Origin: Scytonema hofmannii PCC 7110
GTDB lineage: Bacteria > Cyanobacteriota > Cyanobacteriia > Cyanobacteriales > Nostocaceae
Direction of reading: 5' to 3'
Assembly: GCF_000346485.2 (NCBI RefSeq)
Contig: NZ_KQ976354.1
Coordinates: 10,560,341-10,624,340, forward strand
Length of the DNA stretch: 64,000 nucleotides
Each line of letters starts with the position of its first letter. The stretch's first letter is position 1. Under the pieces are notes generated by a model. It had not been told where the DNA came from, made no database searches, and worked only from the letters and a program-made list of their open reading frames with translations. Made by a program: the position numbers and the translations under genes. Positions 16,307-24,619 of this stretch are shown one piece after another.

Positions 16307-17176
16307 ATGTCGGTTTTTGTATCTGAAAACCCCCAAAATGATGTAAAATCTGAGGAAATCGATGTTGCCGCGCAGATGCGTAAAGGGCATCCCCAAATTC
16401 CTGAAGGTGACGCTTACATCATTAGGCTGATCAAACAACATTCCCAAAGATTGGAACGACCAATTCGCGTATTTGACGTTGGTTGTGGAACTGGATATTT
16501 TGCTTCAAAGTTAGCAAAACGATTACCTGAAATAGAACTCATTGCAAATGAGGATGAACCAGAAATTGTCGCTAAATTAGAACGTCGTTTAGCAACGGAT
16601 GCTAATGCTAAAGTGTTCTCTGGTTCATTTGAGGAGTGGAATGAAACTGTAGATATAGTTCTCTCCTGGGGAGCACATCACCATCTACCGAAAAACTACT
16701 TGACTCATGCCAAGCACATATTACATCAAGATGGTGTTATCATTGTAGGTGATGAGTTTTGCCCCGAATATTGCGAAAATCATCATGCAAAACGCATAGC
16801 TAACGCTGAATTGATCTACATTGCTAACGGGTATATCTTAACCACTGCAGAAGAAGTAGAGAATTATCAGCAAACGGGTCACATTCCAGAAGCTGCGTTA
16901 GATCTTGAACGTCTTCGGCAGCACGCACTTTGGACATGGTACAGGTATGTTGTGGACTTCGCTATGGATCGCAACTGTGTTGGCGTTGCGATCGAAGAAC
17001 TGCGAGCAACTCACGACGACCTAATTACAGGGTTAGGTATCGAACATAAAATGTCTCCACTGATTGTGGAGCAAGAGTTTAGACTCAGTAACTTCCGACA
17101 AATCTCCAAGAAAGTTTTTGGTCCTTCCTATGCACCGGAATACCAAAGCTTCGTTATTTACGAATTGGGAATTTAA
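16307..17176 (+). CDS. Class I SAM-dependent methyltransferase
   Basis: The 289-residue protein has the SAM-binding core near residues 55-150. Motif I is VFDVGCGTGYFASKLAKRLP, followed by an acidic strand end (IANEDEPEIV), and motif IV/post-I region VLSWGAHHHLPKNYLTHAKH, then GVIIVGDEFCPEY. The C-terminal half (about 160-289) is helical and probably forms the substrate pocket. An AAGGAG ribosome-binding site precedes the ATG. In its setting, between a halogenase-like enzyme and a threonine aldolase, an O- or N-methylation step on a small molecule is the likely job; the acceptor cannot be read from the sequence. Confidence 0.88.
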   Translation: MSVFVSENPQNDVKSEEIDVAAQMRKGHPQIPEGDAYIIRLIKQHSQRLERPIRVFDVGCGTGYFASKLAKRLPEIELIANEDEPEIVAKLERRLATDANAKVFSGSFEEWNETVDIVLSWGAHHHLPKNYLTHAKHILHQDGVIIVGDEFCPEYCENHHAKRIANAELIYIANGYILTTAEEVENYQQTGHIPEAALDLERLRQHALWTWYRYVVDFAMDRNCVGVAIEELRATHDDLITGLGIEHKMSPLIVEQEFRLSNFRQISKKVFGPSYAPEYQSFVIYELGI

Positions 17177-17351
17177 ATCAAATGGTTAGTTGTTAGTTGT
17201 TAGTTGTTCGTAGGGGCGCAAGGCTTTGCATCCGTACAGAATTAGTAAAAAATGCAACTAATTACTAACTACGAATTACCAACATCCAACCCCCAACCTC
17301 CATCTCCCAACCACTAACCACTAACCACTAACCACTAACCCTTTCCAAATT
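17177..17351. repeat. GTTAGTTGTTAGT array with inverted partner
   Basis: GTTAGTTGTTAGT units near 17185 are opposed by CCACTAACCACTAACC units near 17310-17342, giving a long potential hairpin between the methyltransferase and aldolase genes. A GGGGCGCAAGGC half-palindrome lies between. Confidence 0.8.
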
Positions 17352-18377
17352 ATGATTGACCTCCGCAGTGATACAGTAACGCAGCCAACACCTGCCATGC
17401 GTCAGGTTATGGCTTCTGCTAAAGTTGGTGATGATGTGTATGGTGAAGATCCCTCTGTCCGTCATCTAGAGGAGTATGCAGCCCATCTCACGGGTAAAGA
17501 AACTGCATTGTTTGTTCCTACAGGCACAATGGCAAACCAAATCGCACTAGGTGCGCTCACCAAACCGGGTGATGAAGTGATTATCGGTACAGGTAGCCAT
17601 TGTTACCTTTATGAAGGAGGTGCAGGTGCTGCTCTCAATGGTTTGCAATTTCAAACGGTTGGCAACAATGGTCGATTTACCGCTCATGATGTGAGTGCTG
17701 CTTACAAACCAGACAACCATCACCAAAGCCCAACAACTGTTGTTGCTTTTGAAAATACGCACAACCGTGGTGGTGGTTGGGTTTGGGATATTGATGAGTT
17801 GCGATCGCCTGCATCTGTTGCTCGCGAATATGGGATGTCACTGCACTTAGACGGTGCTCGTATTTTTAACGCTGAGGTTGCTAGTGGCGTGACTGTAAAA
17901 ACTTGGTCAGAGCCATTTGATACCGTCACTTTTTGCTTGTCTAAAGGCTTGGGAGCACCTGCAGGAAGTGTTGTTTGCGGTTCAAAAGCTCACATTCATC
18001 GCGCCCATCGCCTGCGGAAAATGTTTGGCGGTGCGATGAGGCAGGTAGGAATTCTGGCGGCGGCTGGTATGTATGCGCTACAGCATCATGTAGAACGATT
18101 GGCAGATGACCACGCCAACGCTCAGTTATTGGCTCAGATGTTAGCAAAGACGCCAGGTATTGTTCTCGATCCTGCAACAGTTGAAACAAACATCATTTGG
18201 TTTCAATTAGCACCCAATGTTCCTGATGCTCCAACTTTGGTTGCTGCTGCACGCGATCGCGGCGTGTTTCTAAGTTCTTCGGGGAAACGAGCCGTCAGAG
18301 CCGTAACCCATTTTGATATTACCCGAGATGACTGCGTAATAGCAGCTGGAATAGTGGGTGAAATTCTTGCACAGTAA
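17352..18377 (+). CDS. ltaE: Low-specificity L-threonine aldolase
   Basis: The 341-residue PLP enzyme cleaves or forms beta-hydroxy amino acids from glycine and an aldehyde. The N-terminus MIDLRSDTVTQPTPAMRQVM is the family hallmark. Further landmarks are VGDDVYGEDPSV, FVPTGTMANQIAL, HLDGARIFNAEV, and the PLP lysine in CLSKGLGAPAGSVVCGS. Length fits the family. Its place inside the tailoring-gene series, rather than near glycine metabolism, suggests it makes or breaks an aryl beta-hydroxy amino acid in the pathway. That is an inference; an ordinary threonine-degrading role is possible. Confidence 0.93.
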   Translation: MIDLRSDTVTQPTPAMRQVMASAKVGDDVYGEDPSVRHLEEYAAHLTGKETALFVPTGTMANQIALGALTKPGDEVIIGTGSHCYLYEGGAGAALNGLQFQTVGNNGRFTAHDVSAAYKPDNHHQSPTTVVAFENTHNRGGGWVWDIDELRSPASVAREYGMSLHLDGARIFNAEVASGVTVKTWSEPFDTVTFCLSKGLGAPAGSVVCGSKAHIHRAHRLRKMFGGAMRQVGILAAAGMYALQHHVERLADDHANAQLLAQMLAKTPGIVLDPATVETNIIWFQLAPNVPDAPTLVAAARDRGVFLSSSGKRAVRAVTHFDITRDDCVIAAGIVGEILAQ

Positions 18378-18506
18378 ACGTTAGTGGTTAGTTGTTATTA
18401 GTTAGTTGTTAGTCGTTAGTAAATTTTTTACTAATCATGTACGGGCGCAAGGCATTGCGCCCCTACTAACCATTAACCACTCACCACTAACAATTTCCTA
18501 AATTCT
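18378..18506. repeat. GTTAGT array and GGGCGCAAGGCATTGCGCCC palindrome
   Basis: GGTTAGTTGTTA units near 18385-18420 are opposed by ACCATTAACCACTCACC near 18466-18490. Between them is the palindrome GGGCGCAAGGCATTGCGCCC, also present near 49043. Together they make a large hairpin. Confidence 0.8.
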
Positions 18507-19829
18507 ATGTCTATGACATCAACTCCGAAATCCTCTTCATTAGATATACCAATGAGCGAACGTATTATTGTTGACATACAGCAAACGAGTTGTTGTATTG
18601 TTGGTGGCGGCCCTACAGGCGCTGTACTCGCACTTGCATTGGCGCGTCAAGGTGTTGCTGTAACATTGCTAGAGGCACATAAAACTTTTGACCGGGACTT
18701 CCGAGGCGACATTATGCATGCGGGAGCGATGGAAATCATGGATGAACTTGGTGTTGCTGAACGTTTGCTCCGGGAAATTCCTCACACAAAGACGGACAAA
18801 ATAGAATTCATGACACCCGAACAAAGTGTCACATTTGCAGACTTCAGCCGGTTGAAATCTCGACACCCTTATGCTACTATTATTCCTCAAGCAAAGTTTA
18901 TCGAATTCCTCACTACCGAAGCAAAACGCTACCCAAATTTTCAAATAATAATGGGTGCAAACGTACAGCAACTGATTGAGGAAGATGGAATTATCAGTGG
19001 TGTTCGATACCGAGGTAACGGTGGCTGGCATGAGGTGAGAGCCAAGCTGGTCGTTGGCGCAGATGGTCGCTTTTCTCGCATCCGTCAATTGGCAGGTATG
19101 CAACAGGATAAGACAACTGCTCCGATGGATTTGCTATGGTTGCGTCTTCCGCGACACTCTCACGAGCCACAAGGTCTGATTGCACGCTTTGGAGCCAAGC
19201 GCGTCATAGTTATGTACAATACCCATGACGATAATTGGCAATTTGCTTACCTCATTCGCAAAGGTTATTACAATCAACTCGTTGCGGCGGGTATAGAAGC
19301 ATTGCAAGAGTCCATCGTTGAAATCGTGCCAGAATTTAGCGATCGCGTGCATCATCTCAAAGATTGGAAGCAAGCGTCACTTCTCTCTGTTGACGTTGGT
19401 TGTCTCAAGCAGTGGTTCCGTCCTGGACTTCTTTTTATTGGTGATTCAGCCCATGTCATCTCACCTATCGGTGGAGTTGGCATCAACTATGCAATCCAGG
19501 ATGCAGCAACAGCAGCCAACATCCTTGGCGAACCACTCAGAAAAGGCGAGTTAAGACTGAGCCACCTCGCGCAAGTACAGCGCCGTCGCGAGTTGTCAGT
19601 GCGAACCCTCCAAGCTTTTCAGTCCTTTATTCAGACAAATATCACGGCCAAAGCCCTTCAATCAGACAATACATTAAAACTACCGTATTACCTGCATTTG
19701 CCAATTTTGCGCGATATCCCGGCTCAATTACTAGCTTTTGGTCTTTTTCCATCTCATTTAAAGATCAAATCCAGCTTGCAGGCAATGGTTGGAAATACGG
19801 CGAGTGGTTACTCTACCTTGCCAAATTAA
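18507..19829 (+). CDS. FAD-dependent aromatic monooxygenase (PHBH/UbiH fold)
   Basis: The 440-residue protein is a class A flavoprotein monooxygenase. It has the ADP-binding motif IVGGGPTGAVLALALARQG (about residues 35-53), the DG motif in KLVVGADGRFSRIRQLAG, and the GD motif in LLFIGDSAHVISPIGGVGIN, which contacts FAD and NAD(P)H. Such enzymes hydroxylate phenols, anthranilates or ubiquinone precursors. An ATG eight codons or more downstream of the first (MSERIIVD) is an alternative start. Its neighbours make hydroxylation of the shikimate-derived intermediate plausible. No halogenase motif WxWxIP is present, which separates it from the enzyme at 14613. Confidence 0.88.
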   Translation: MSMTSTPKSSSLDIPMSERIIVDIQQTSCCIVGGGPTGAVLALALARQGVAVTLLEAHKTFDRDFRGDIMHAGAMEIMDELGVAERLLREIPHTKTDKIEFMTPEQSVTFADFSRLKSRHPYATIIPQAKFIEFLTTEAKRYPNFQIIMGANVQQLIEEDGIISGVRYRGNGGWHEVRAKLVVGADGRFSRIRQLAGMQQDKTTAPMDLLWLRLPRHSHEPQGLIARFGAKRVIVMYNTHDDNWQFAYLIRKGYYNQLVAAGIEALQESIVEIVPEFSDRVHHLKDWKQASLLSVDVGCLKQWFRPGLLFIGDSAHVISPIGGVGINYAIQDAATAANILGEPLRKGELRLSHLAQVQRRRELSVRTLQAFQSFIQTNITAKALQSDNTLKLPYYLHLPILRDIPAQLLAFGLFPSHLKIKSSLQAMVGNTASGYSTLPN

Positions 19830-19974
19830 TAGCTTATATACCATTTTGGATTTTAGATTTTGGATTTTGGATTGAGGAAGCCTTACCTAGACTTAACTCT
19901 CGCCAAACTATCTGTCGCATTCTTTTTTCAAATTGGTATAGTTCAACTTTGTGACTTTTTTAAGGAGAATTATC

Positions 19975-21453
19975 ATGGCACACGATGGAACAACAACACT
20001 TCCAACTCAGTACAACACAAGCGCAGAAAATCTTACAGAAGAAGACACATTGGTAGCCAATTCTGAGATGCCAATGCAGTACAACACGAGCGCAGAAAAT
20101 CTCACAGTAGAAGACACATTGGTAGCTAATTCTGAGATGCCAATGCAGTACAACACGAGCGCAGAAAATCTCACAGCAGAAGACACATTGGTAGGAAATC
20201 CTGAAGAGCCAGTCGTACTACCCGATATAAATCGACCGGGTTACTGGTTAGTTGGCGATCACGCTACTTTTGTTGCAGATGGCGAAGATACCAACGGGCA
20301 ATACTCTCTGTTTGACTTCTACACTCTTCCCCAGGGCGGTCCTTTTCCCCACATCCACCGTACAGAAAATGAGTTTGCCTATATCCTAGATGGAGAAATT
20401 TCTTACCAACTGAATGACGAAGTTATCACTGCAACTCCTGGAACATTTGTCTACAAACACCAAGATGATATTCATGGATTTGTCAACTTAGGTGACACAC
20501 CATCACGGCATTTAGAGTTTACTTTACCACCAGGTTTGGAGAACGCATTTGCAACAGTTGGTGTACCCGGCTCAATTTTAGAACCACCTCCCAACGAAAT
20601 TCCCCCTAGCGAAATCTTAGATAACTACACAGAGGTTTTAGCTGAATATGGAGTAGAGGCTCAAAATTCAATCATCTTCCCTTCAGCCGGACTCAATGAG
20701 ACACTAACTGGTGTTCCTGAAGTGACATTACTTCGTCCCGGTCAAGCAGATACAGCAGTGAGTGCAACACTTGCTCTGAGTAACGGTACTGCAATTCCAG
20801 TTGATTTTGCCGCAGGGGAAAGAACAAAAACCGTAGAGATTCCCGTTGACGGTTCTGAAGTACCTGGACAAACTCTTGAATTAGCTATCACCAATCCCAC
20901 AGACGGTGCTATTGTTGGGCTATTACAAGACGAACTTGTTCTCACTTTTGGAGAAGACAATACCTACACTTTAGAAAACGGGGATAAACCCGACAGTTTT
21001 CCAACAATACTGCCAAACGACGAAGAACGTCTGAAAGTGTCCTTAGGTAACGACGAGTATACCTTTGTCGCAACTGCAGCAGATACAGATGGAAAAATTT
21101 CCCTGCTTGATGTTTCCGTTCGACCGGGAACTCAAAACGAATCCCTGCTTTCTGCACCTACAGATTTAGGATTTTATGTCGTAGATGGGAATGTGACATT
21201 TGAGCTTGGAGATGAATCATTTACAGCTGCTCAAGACACTTTTGTCTTTCTACCTGAAGGTAACTCCTTTGCATTAACAAATCAAGGAACGCTACCTGCA
21301 AGAACACTTGCATTCTCTACATCTCCAGAAATTGAGGAATATATTGCAAGCATGGGTATAGGTGATACCCAATCTAATTCTCCTCTCTCAATCATGGAAC
21401 CCCCGTTGACATCCGACCTCAGTACAATGATTTCAACAGAGTCCTTGGTTTAA
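19975..21453 (+). CDS. Bicupin protein with N-terminal 23-residue repeats and a Calx-beta-like middle
   Basis: The protein of about 492 residues starts with three 23-residue repeats (QYNTSAENLT-EDTLV-N-E). A first cupin follows (about 90-200) with PHIHRTENEFAYILDGEIS, which supplies His-His-Glu metal ligands, and HQDDIHGFVN for the last His. A middle part (about 235-325, VTLLRPGQADTAVSATLALS) looks like a Calx-beta domain. A second cupin-like domain (about 345-460) has lost the obvious His ligands. The start was set at 19975 because AAGGAG precedes it; the upstream ATG at 19951 has no such site. No signal peptide is seen. It could be a quercetinase-like dioxygenase or an isomerase in the pathway. 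Confidence 0.8.
   Translation: MAHDGTTTLPTQYNTSAENLTEEDTLVANSEMPMQYNTSAENLTVEDTLVANSEMPMQYNTSAENLTAEDTLVGNPEEPVVLPDINRPGYWLVGDHATFVADGEDTNGQYSLFDFYTLPQGGPFPHIHRTENEFAYILDGEISYQLNDEVITATPGTFVYKHQDDIHGFVNLGDTPSRHLEFTLPPGLENAFATVGVPGSILEPPPNEIPPSEILDNYTEVLAEYGVEAQNSIIFPSAGLNETLTGVPEVTLLRPGQADTAVSATLALSNGTAIPVDFAAGERTKTVEIPVDGSEVPGQTLELAITNPTDGAIVGLLQDELVLTFGEDNTYTLENGDKPDSFPTILPNDEERLKVSLGNDEYTFVATAADTDGKISLLDVSVRPGTQNESLLSAPTDLGFYVVDGNVTFELGDESFTAAQDTFVFLPEGNSFALTNQGTLPARTLAFSTSPEIEEYIASMGIGDTQSNSPLSIMEPPLTSDLSTMISTESLV
20008..20214 (+). repeat. Three in-frame 69-bp tandem repeats in the bicupin gene
   Basis: Units begin at 20008, 20077 and 20146, each starting CAGTACAACAC. The exact 69-base period keeps the reading frame, and the units differ at only a few positions, so the duplication is recent or is kept uniform by recombination. 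Confidence 0.95.
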
Positions 21454-21474
21454 GTTCGCGATAATTCCGGGACG

Positions 21475-21957
21475 ATGCTTACCGGATACAAATTAGCTTT
21501 CAGACCACAAGGTAGTTTTTCCAAATCGATTGTACGGAAAATGCTCAAGTATATTCCACTCATTGCACGCTCTTCACTATCCTCCGTTTTTCTTGAATCT
21601 GGCGTCAACAAGATTTTGCATCCCGTTGCAACACAACAATTTATGGCTGCTCATGGGATGCCTTTCACAGGTCTATTTTTAGTCAGTGCTATTGTCCTTG
21701 AACTAGTTGCTGGGCTAGCAGTATTACTGGGTTACAAAGCTCGTTGGGCTGCGATCGCACTCATCAAGTTTTTGATTACTGTCACATTTATTTTCCACAC
21801 AAATTTTTCCGATCCTATGCAGATAGGTCAGTTCATGAAGAATTTGGCTATTTTAGGTGGATTGATGATGGTAGTTCAATATGGACCGGGAGCAGTGAGT
21901 TTTGACCACCGAACCACTATAGTGAATTTGAAGAAGGGAGTAGGGAGTAGGGAATAG
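21475..21957 (+). CDS. DoxX family membrane protein
   Basis: The 160-residue protein has four hydrophobic segments and the DoxX signature LARSSLSSVFLESGVNKI-like start (here PLIARSSLSSVFLESGVNKI), then GLFLVSAIVLELVAGLAVLL and FHTNFSDPMQIGQFMKNLAI. DoxX proteins are small inner-membrane proteins linked to quinone or thiosulfate oxidation and redox stress; their exact reaction is often unknown. A start at 21541 (MLKYIPL) would fit family length better, but neither start has a strong ribosome-binding site. The gene follows the bicupin gene by 21 bases and is probably cotranscribed. Confidence 0.88.
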   Translation: MLTGYKLAFRPQGSFSKSIVRKMLKYIPLIARSSLSSVFLESGVNKILHPVATQQFMAAHGMPFTGLFLVSAIVLELVAGLAVLLGYKARWAAIALIKFLITVTFIFHTNFSDPMQIGQFMKNLAILGGLMMVVQYGPGAVSFDHRTTIVNLKKGVGSRE

Positions 21958-22091
21958 GGAGTAGGGAGTAGGGAGTGGGGAGTGGGGAGTGGGGAGTGGG
22001 GAGTGGGGAGTAAGAAGTAATAGATAGTTGGTTGAAATTAAGTCCCAGTCAGGCTTTTTCAATCCAAAATCTAAAATCTAAAATCCAAAAT
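21930..22091. repeat. GGGAGTA/GGGAGTG heptamers and CCAAAAT heptamers
   Basis: GAGTAGGGAGTAGGG and GTGGGGAGTGGGG units run from about 21935 to 22015, covering the end of the DoxX gene. A short AATCTAAAATCCAAAAT block at 22062-22091 lies just ahead of the dehydrogenase ribosome-binding site. Confidence 0.85.
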
Positions 22092-22116
22092 GGTATTAGA
22101 TTGAAGGAACGCAATT

Positions 22117-23136
22117 ATGGGTTTAATGAAAGCAGTTCAGGTCAGCAGACCTGGTGGAGATTTTGAAGTTGTCGAACGGGAAATTCCCGAACCCCAACAC
22201 AATCAAGTCCGCGTCAAAATAGAAGCCTGTGGTATCTGCCATGGTGATGTGTTTGTCAAAGAAGGTTTTTGGCACGGGCTAAAATATCCCCGCATACCAG
22301 GTCATGAGATTGTTGGGTCTATTGATAAAGTCGGAGAAGGCGTCACCACTTGGCAGCAAGGGCAACGTGTAGGTGTTGGCTGGCATGGTGGGCATTGTTT
22401 CCAGTGTGAACCTTGTCTTCAAGGCGACTTTAGCAATTGCCAAAATTCTGCAATCACAGGAATAGATTTTGATGGCGGTTATGCAGAATATACAGTTGTA
22501 CCAAGCTCAGCACTCGCTAGCATTCCAGAAGACTTTAGTTCCATTGAAGCAGCACCTTTATTATGTGCTGGAATTACAACCTTTAATGCCTTACGCAATT
22601 CTGGAGCAAGAGTAGGTGATATTGTTGCCGTACAAGGAGTCGGCGGATTGGGACATTTAGCCATTCAGTTTGCCCGTAAAATGGGTTTTAAAACGGTGGC
22701 AGTATCACGCGGACAAGATAAGAAAAAACTTGCCCTCGAAATGGGTGCTTCTGAATATGTTGACACTGAATTAGTTGATGCTGCACAAGCACTCATTGAT
22801 ATGGGGGGAGCAAAGGTTATCCTAGCCACAGCACCAAATAGCAAAGCAATGTCTTCTTTAGTTAATGGGTTAGCTGTTAATGGCAAGTTGTTAATTGTAG
22901 GGGCATCAGGAGAACCATTAGAAATATCTCCAATACAGTTAATTAAAGGCAGAAAATCCGTTCAAGGATGGCATAGCGGACACGCTAAAGATTCAGAAGA
23001 AACCTTAAGCTTTTGCATGATAAGTGAAATCCGTCCCTTAATTGAAGTATTTTCATTAGAAAATGTGGCAGAAGCTTACAAACGAATGCTCTACAACAAA
23101 GCTCGTTTTCGAGTAGTTTTGCAAATTTCCCCATAG
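22117..23136 (+). CDS. Zinc-dependent alcohol dehydrogenase
   Basis: The 339-residue medium-chain dehydrogenase has the catalytic zinc ligands in ACGICHGDVFV and PGHEIVG, the structural zinc cysteines in CFQCEPCLQGDFSNC, and the NAD(P)-binding loop VQGVGGLGHLAIQFARKMGF. It belongs to the AdhP/cinnamyl-alcohol-like class that interconverts primary alcohols and aldehydes. A GAAGGAA ribosome-binding site precedes the start. In context it could supply or remove the aldehyde used by the threonine aldolase; this is inference. It closes the series of enzyme genes before the copper-related genes. Confidence 0.93.
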   Translation: MGLMKAVQVSRPGGDFEVVEREIPEPQHNQVRVKIEACGICHGDVFVKEGFWHGLKYPRIPGHEIVGSIDKVGEGVTTWQQGQRVGVGWHGGHCFQCEPCLQGDFSNCQNSAITGIDFDGGYAEYTVVPSSALASIPEDFSSIEAAPLLCAGITTFNALRNSGARVGDIVAVQGVGGLGHLAIQFARKMGFKTVAVSRGQDKKKLALEMGASEYVDTELVDAAQALIDMGGAKVILATAPNSKAMSSLVNGLAVNGKLLIVGASGEPLEISPIQLIKGRKSVQGWHSGHAKDSEETLSFCMISEIRPLIEVFSLENVAEAYKRMLYNKARFRVVLQISP

Positions 23137-23249
23137 AAAGTATGAAGGATAAAGGATGAAAAATGAGATTCTACCCTTCATACTTTATCCTTCATACTTC
23201 GTAATTCATAATTTATACTTCATACTTCACACTTCAATTGGTAAGAACT

Positions 23250-23786
23250 ATGAACGCAATTGATACCGATTTTCTCAGCCAATTTAACGATCTGCCTTTC
23301 TTCTCGATACCACAAACTCAGCGACAAAAATTGTTCTCTCATGGTAAATTACGCAAAGTTCAATCTGGTGAAAGATTGATTGAAGAAGGCACCACAGAAC
23401 CAATTCTTCTCATCCTTTTTGAAGGAGTCTGCCAGGTTCGCAAACTTGCACCAGAACATGAATTGAGCCAATTTCGAGAAGTCACTTTACGGCGTACACT
23501 TGCGCCTGCGATTTTTGGTGAAATGTCTTTTATTGAGAGTAGACCTCATTCATCTTCTGTAGTAGCTACAACATCTTGTTTGGTCTGGGAATTGACTTCT
23601 GAAGCTTTCCACCGATTTATGGACGGCAATATCAATCTTGGCATAGCGATCAAGCGCAGTTTTACTTATTTGATTGCACAGCGTTTACGCGAGACCGAGA
23701 CAGCATTAGCCGCTATGCTTACCTATCAAGACGCAGTTTCCTTGAAATACAACGACATCAGTTTTGACGATTGTTCTCACTCCTAA
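23250..23786 (+). CDS. Cyclic nucleotide-binding-fold protein without DNA-binding domain
   Basis: The protein of about 178 residues has a single cNMP-binding beta barrel (about 15-135: FFSIPQTQRQKLFSHG, ERLIEEGTTEPILLILFEGV, FGEMSFIESRPHSSSVVA) and a short helical tail. No helix-turn-helix follows, so it is not a CRP-type transcription factor. In the phosphate-binding cassette the expected Arg is His (RPHSSS), so nucleotide binding may be weak or lost. The ATG at 23250 was chosen; the upstream TTG at 23238 has no support. It ends six bases before the copper chaperone gene and is probably in the same operon. Confidence 0.85.
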   Translation: MNAIDTDFLSQFNDLPFFSIPQTQRQKLFSHGKLRKVQSGERLIEEGTTEPILLILFEGVCQVRKLAPEHELSQFREVTLRRTLAPAIFGEMSFIESRPHSSSVVATTSCLVWELTSEAFHRFMDGNINLGIAIKRSFTYLIAQRLRETETALAAMLTYQDAVSLKYNDISFDDCSHS

Positions 23787-23792
23787 CAAGAC

Positions 23793-23993
23793 ATGACTAT
23801 GGCATTCCAATTAACAATTCCAAAAATGGCTTGTTCTGCCTGTGCAAACAAGATTATCAAAGCAATTCAATCCATCGATCCGAACGCTACAGTGCAAACA
23901 GAACCAAAACTAAAGCTTGTGAGTGTCGCTACAAAAGTATCAGAAGTCACAATCAGACAAGCACTAGTCACAATTGGTTATCCTGCCATTTAA
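23793..23993 (+). CDS. Small heavy-metal-associated (HMA) copper chaperone, copy 1
   Basis: The 66-residue protein is a single HMA ferredoxin-like domain of the Atx1/CopZ kind. The metal site is the MACSACANK segment (CxxC), with the expected beta strands AFQLTIPK and KLVSVATKVS. A second ATG two codons in is an equally good start. It lies between the CNB protein and the copper ATPase genes. It is closely similar to the chaperone at 56260, so the two are paralogues. It would hand Cu(I) to the ATPase at 24620. Confidence 0.9.
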   Translation: MTMAFQLTIPKMACSACANKIIKAIQSIDPNATVQTEPKLKLVSVATKVSEVTIRQALVTIGYPAI

Positions 23994-24089
23994 AAAGTAT
24001 GAAGATCAAAGATAAAAGAATACAAAGTTTATCTTTTACACTTCACACTTCACACTTCACACTTCACACTTCAAGGAACAAAATAACTT

Positions 24090-24380
24090 ATGGCAACCGT
24101 TTCATCTTTATTTCGCAAATACCATCGACAACTATCAATTATGGTATCCTTACCTCTAATGTTGATGGCTTTAACAGGAACTGTTTCACCTATCTTGGAA
24201 GAGATGCATTTTGACGCTGCAGTTAAAGTCATCCGTAAAATCCATAGTGGCAAGATTTTTTTTGGTTCTGGTTACGTAGTTTATTCAGCTCTAAGCGGTT
24301 TGGCATTGTTAGGGTTACTAGTAACTGGGTTTAGTATGCTACGGATATTTAACGGGCGTAAACATATCAAAAGACAGTGA
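24090..24380 (+). CDS. Small two-helix PepSY-associated-type membrane protein
   Basis: The 96-residue protein has two hydrophobic helices (about 15-35 and 60-85). Segments RKYHRQLSIMVSLPLMLMAL, TGTVSPILEE and KIHSGKIFFGSGYVVYSALS resemble the membrane part of PepSY-associated TM proteins, which often accompany metal uptake genes. The large periplasmic PepSY portion is absent, so it is a mini-form. It is flanked by the chaperone and ATPase genes and may assist copper handling; the function is unknown. Confidence 0.75.
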   Translation: MATVSSLFRKYHRQLSIMVSLPLMLMALTGTVSPILEEMHFDAAVKVIRKIHSGKIFFGSGYVVYSALSGLALLGLLVTGFSMLRIFNGRKHIKRQ

Positions 24381-24619
24381 CCAGTGACCAGTGACCAGTG
24401 ACCGATTAATCTCCATACTCAAAAGTAGGGGATTTAAAGAATGAATCTATTTCTTTTTTTTACCTAAATCAATTTAGTGGCTTTTAAAGTATACGTAATT
24501 GGTCATTTGTCACTAGTTACTGCTCACTGGTCACTGCTCACTGCTCACTGCTCACTGGTCACTGCTCACTGCTCACTGGTCACTGGTCACTGCTCACTGA
24601 TTAATGAGGTTAATCTTAC
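24377..24619. repeat. GACCAGT and CACTGGT/CACTGCT short repeats
   Basis: GTGACCAGTGACCAGTGACC at the left is opposed by CACTGGTCACTGCTCACTGC units from about 24508 to 24600. The two arms can pair, enclosing an AT-rich loop ahead of the ATPase gene. Confidence 0.9.
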
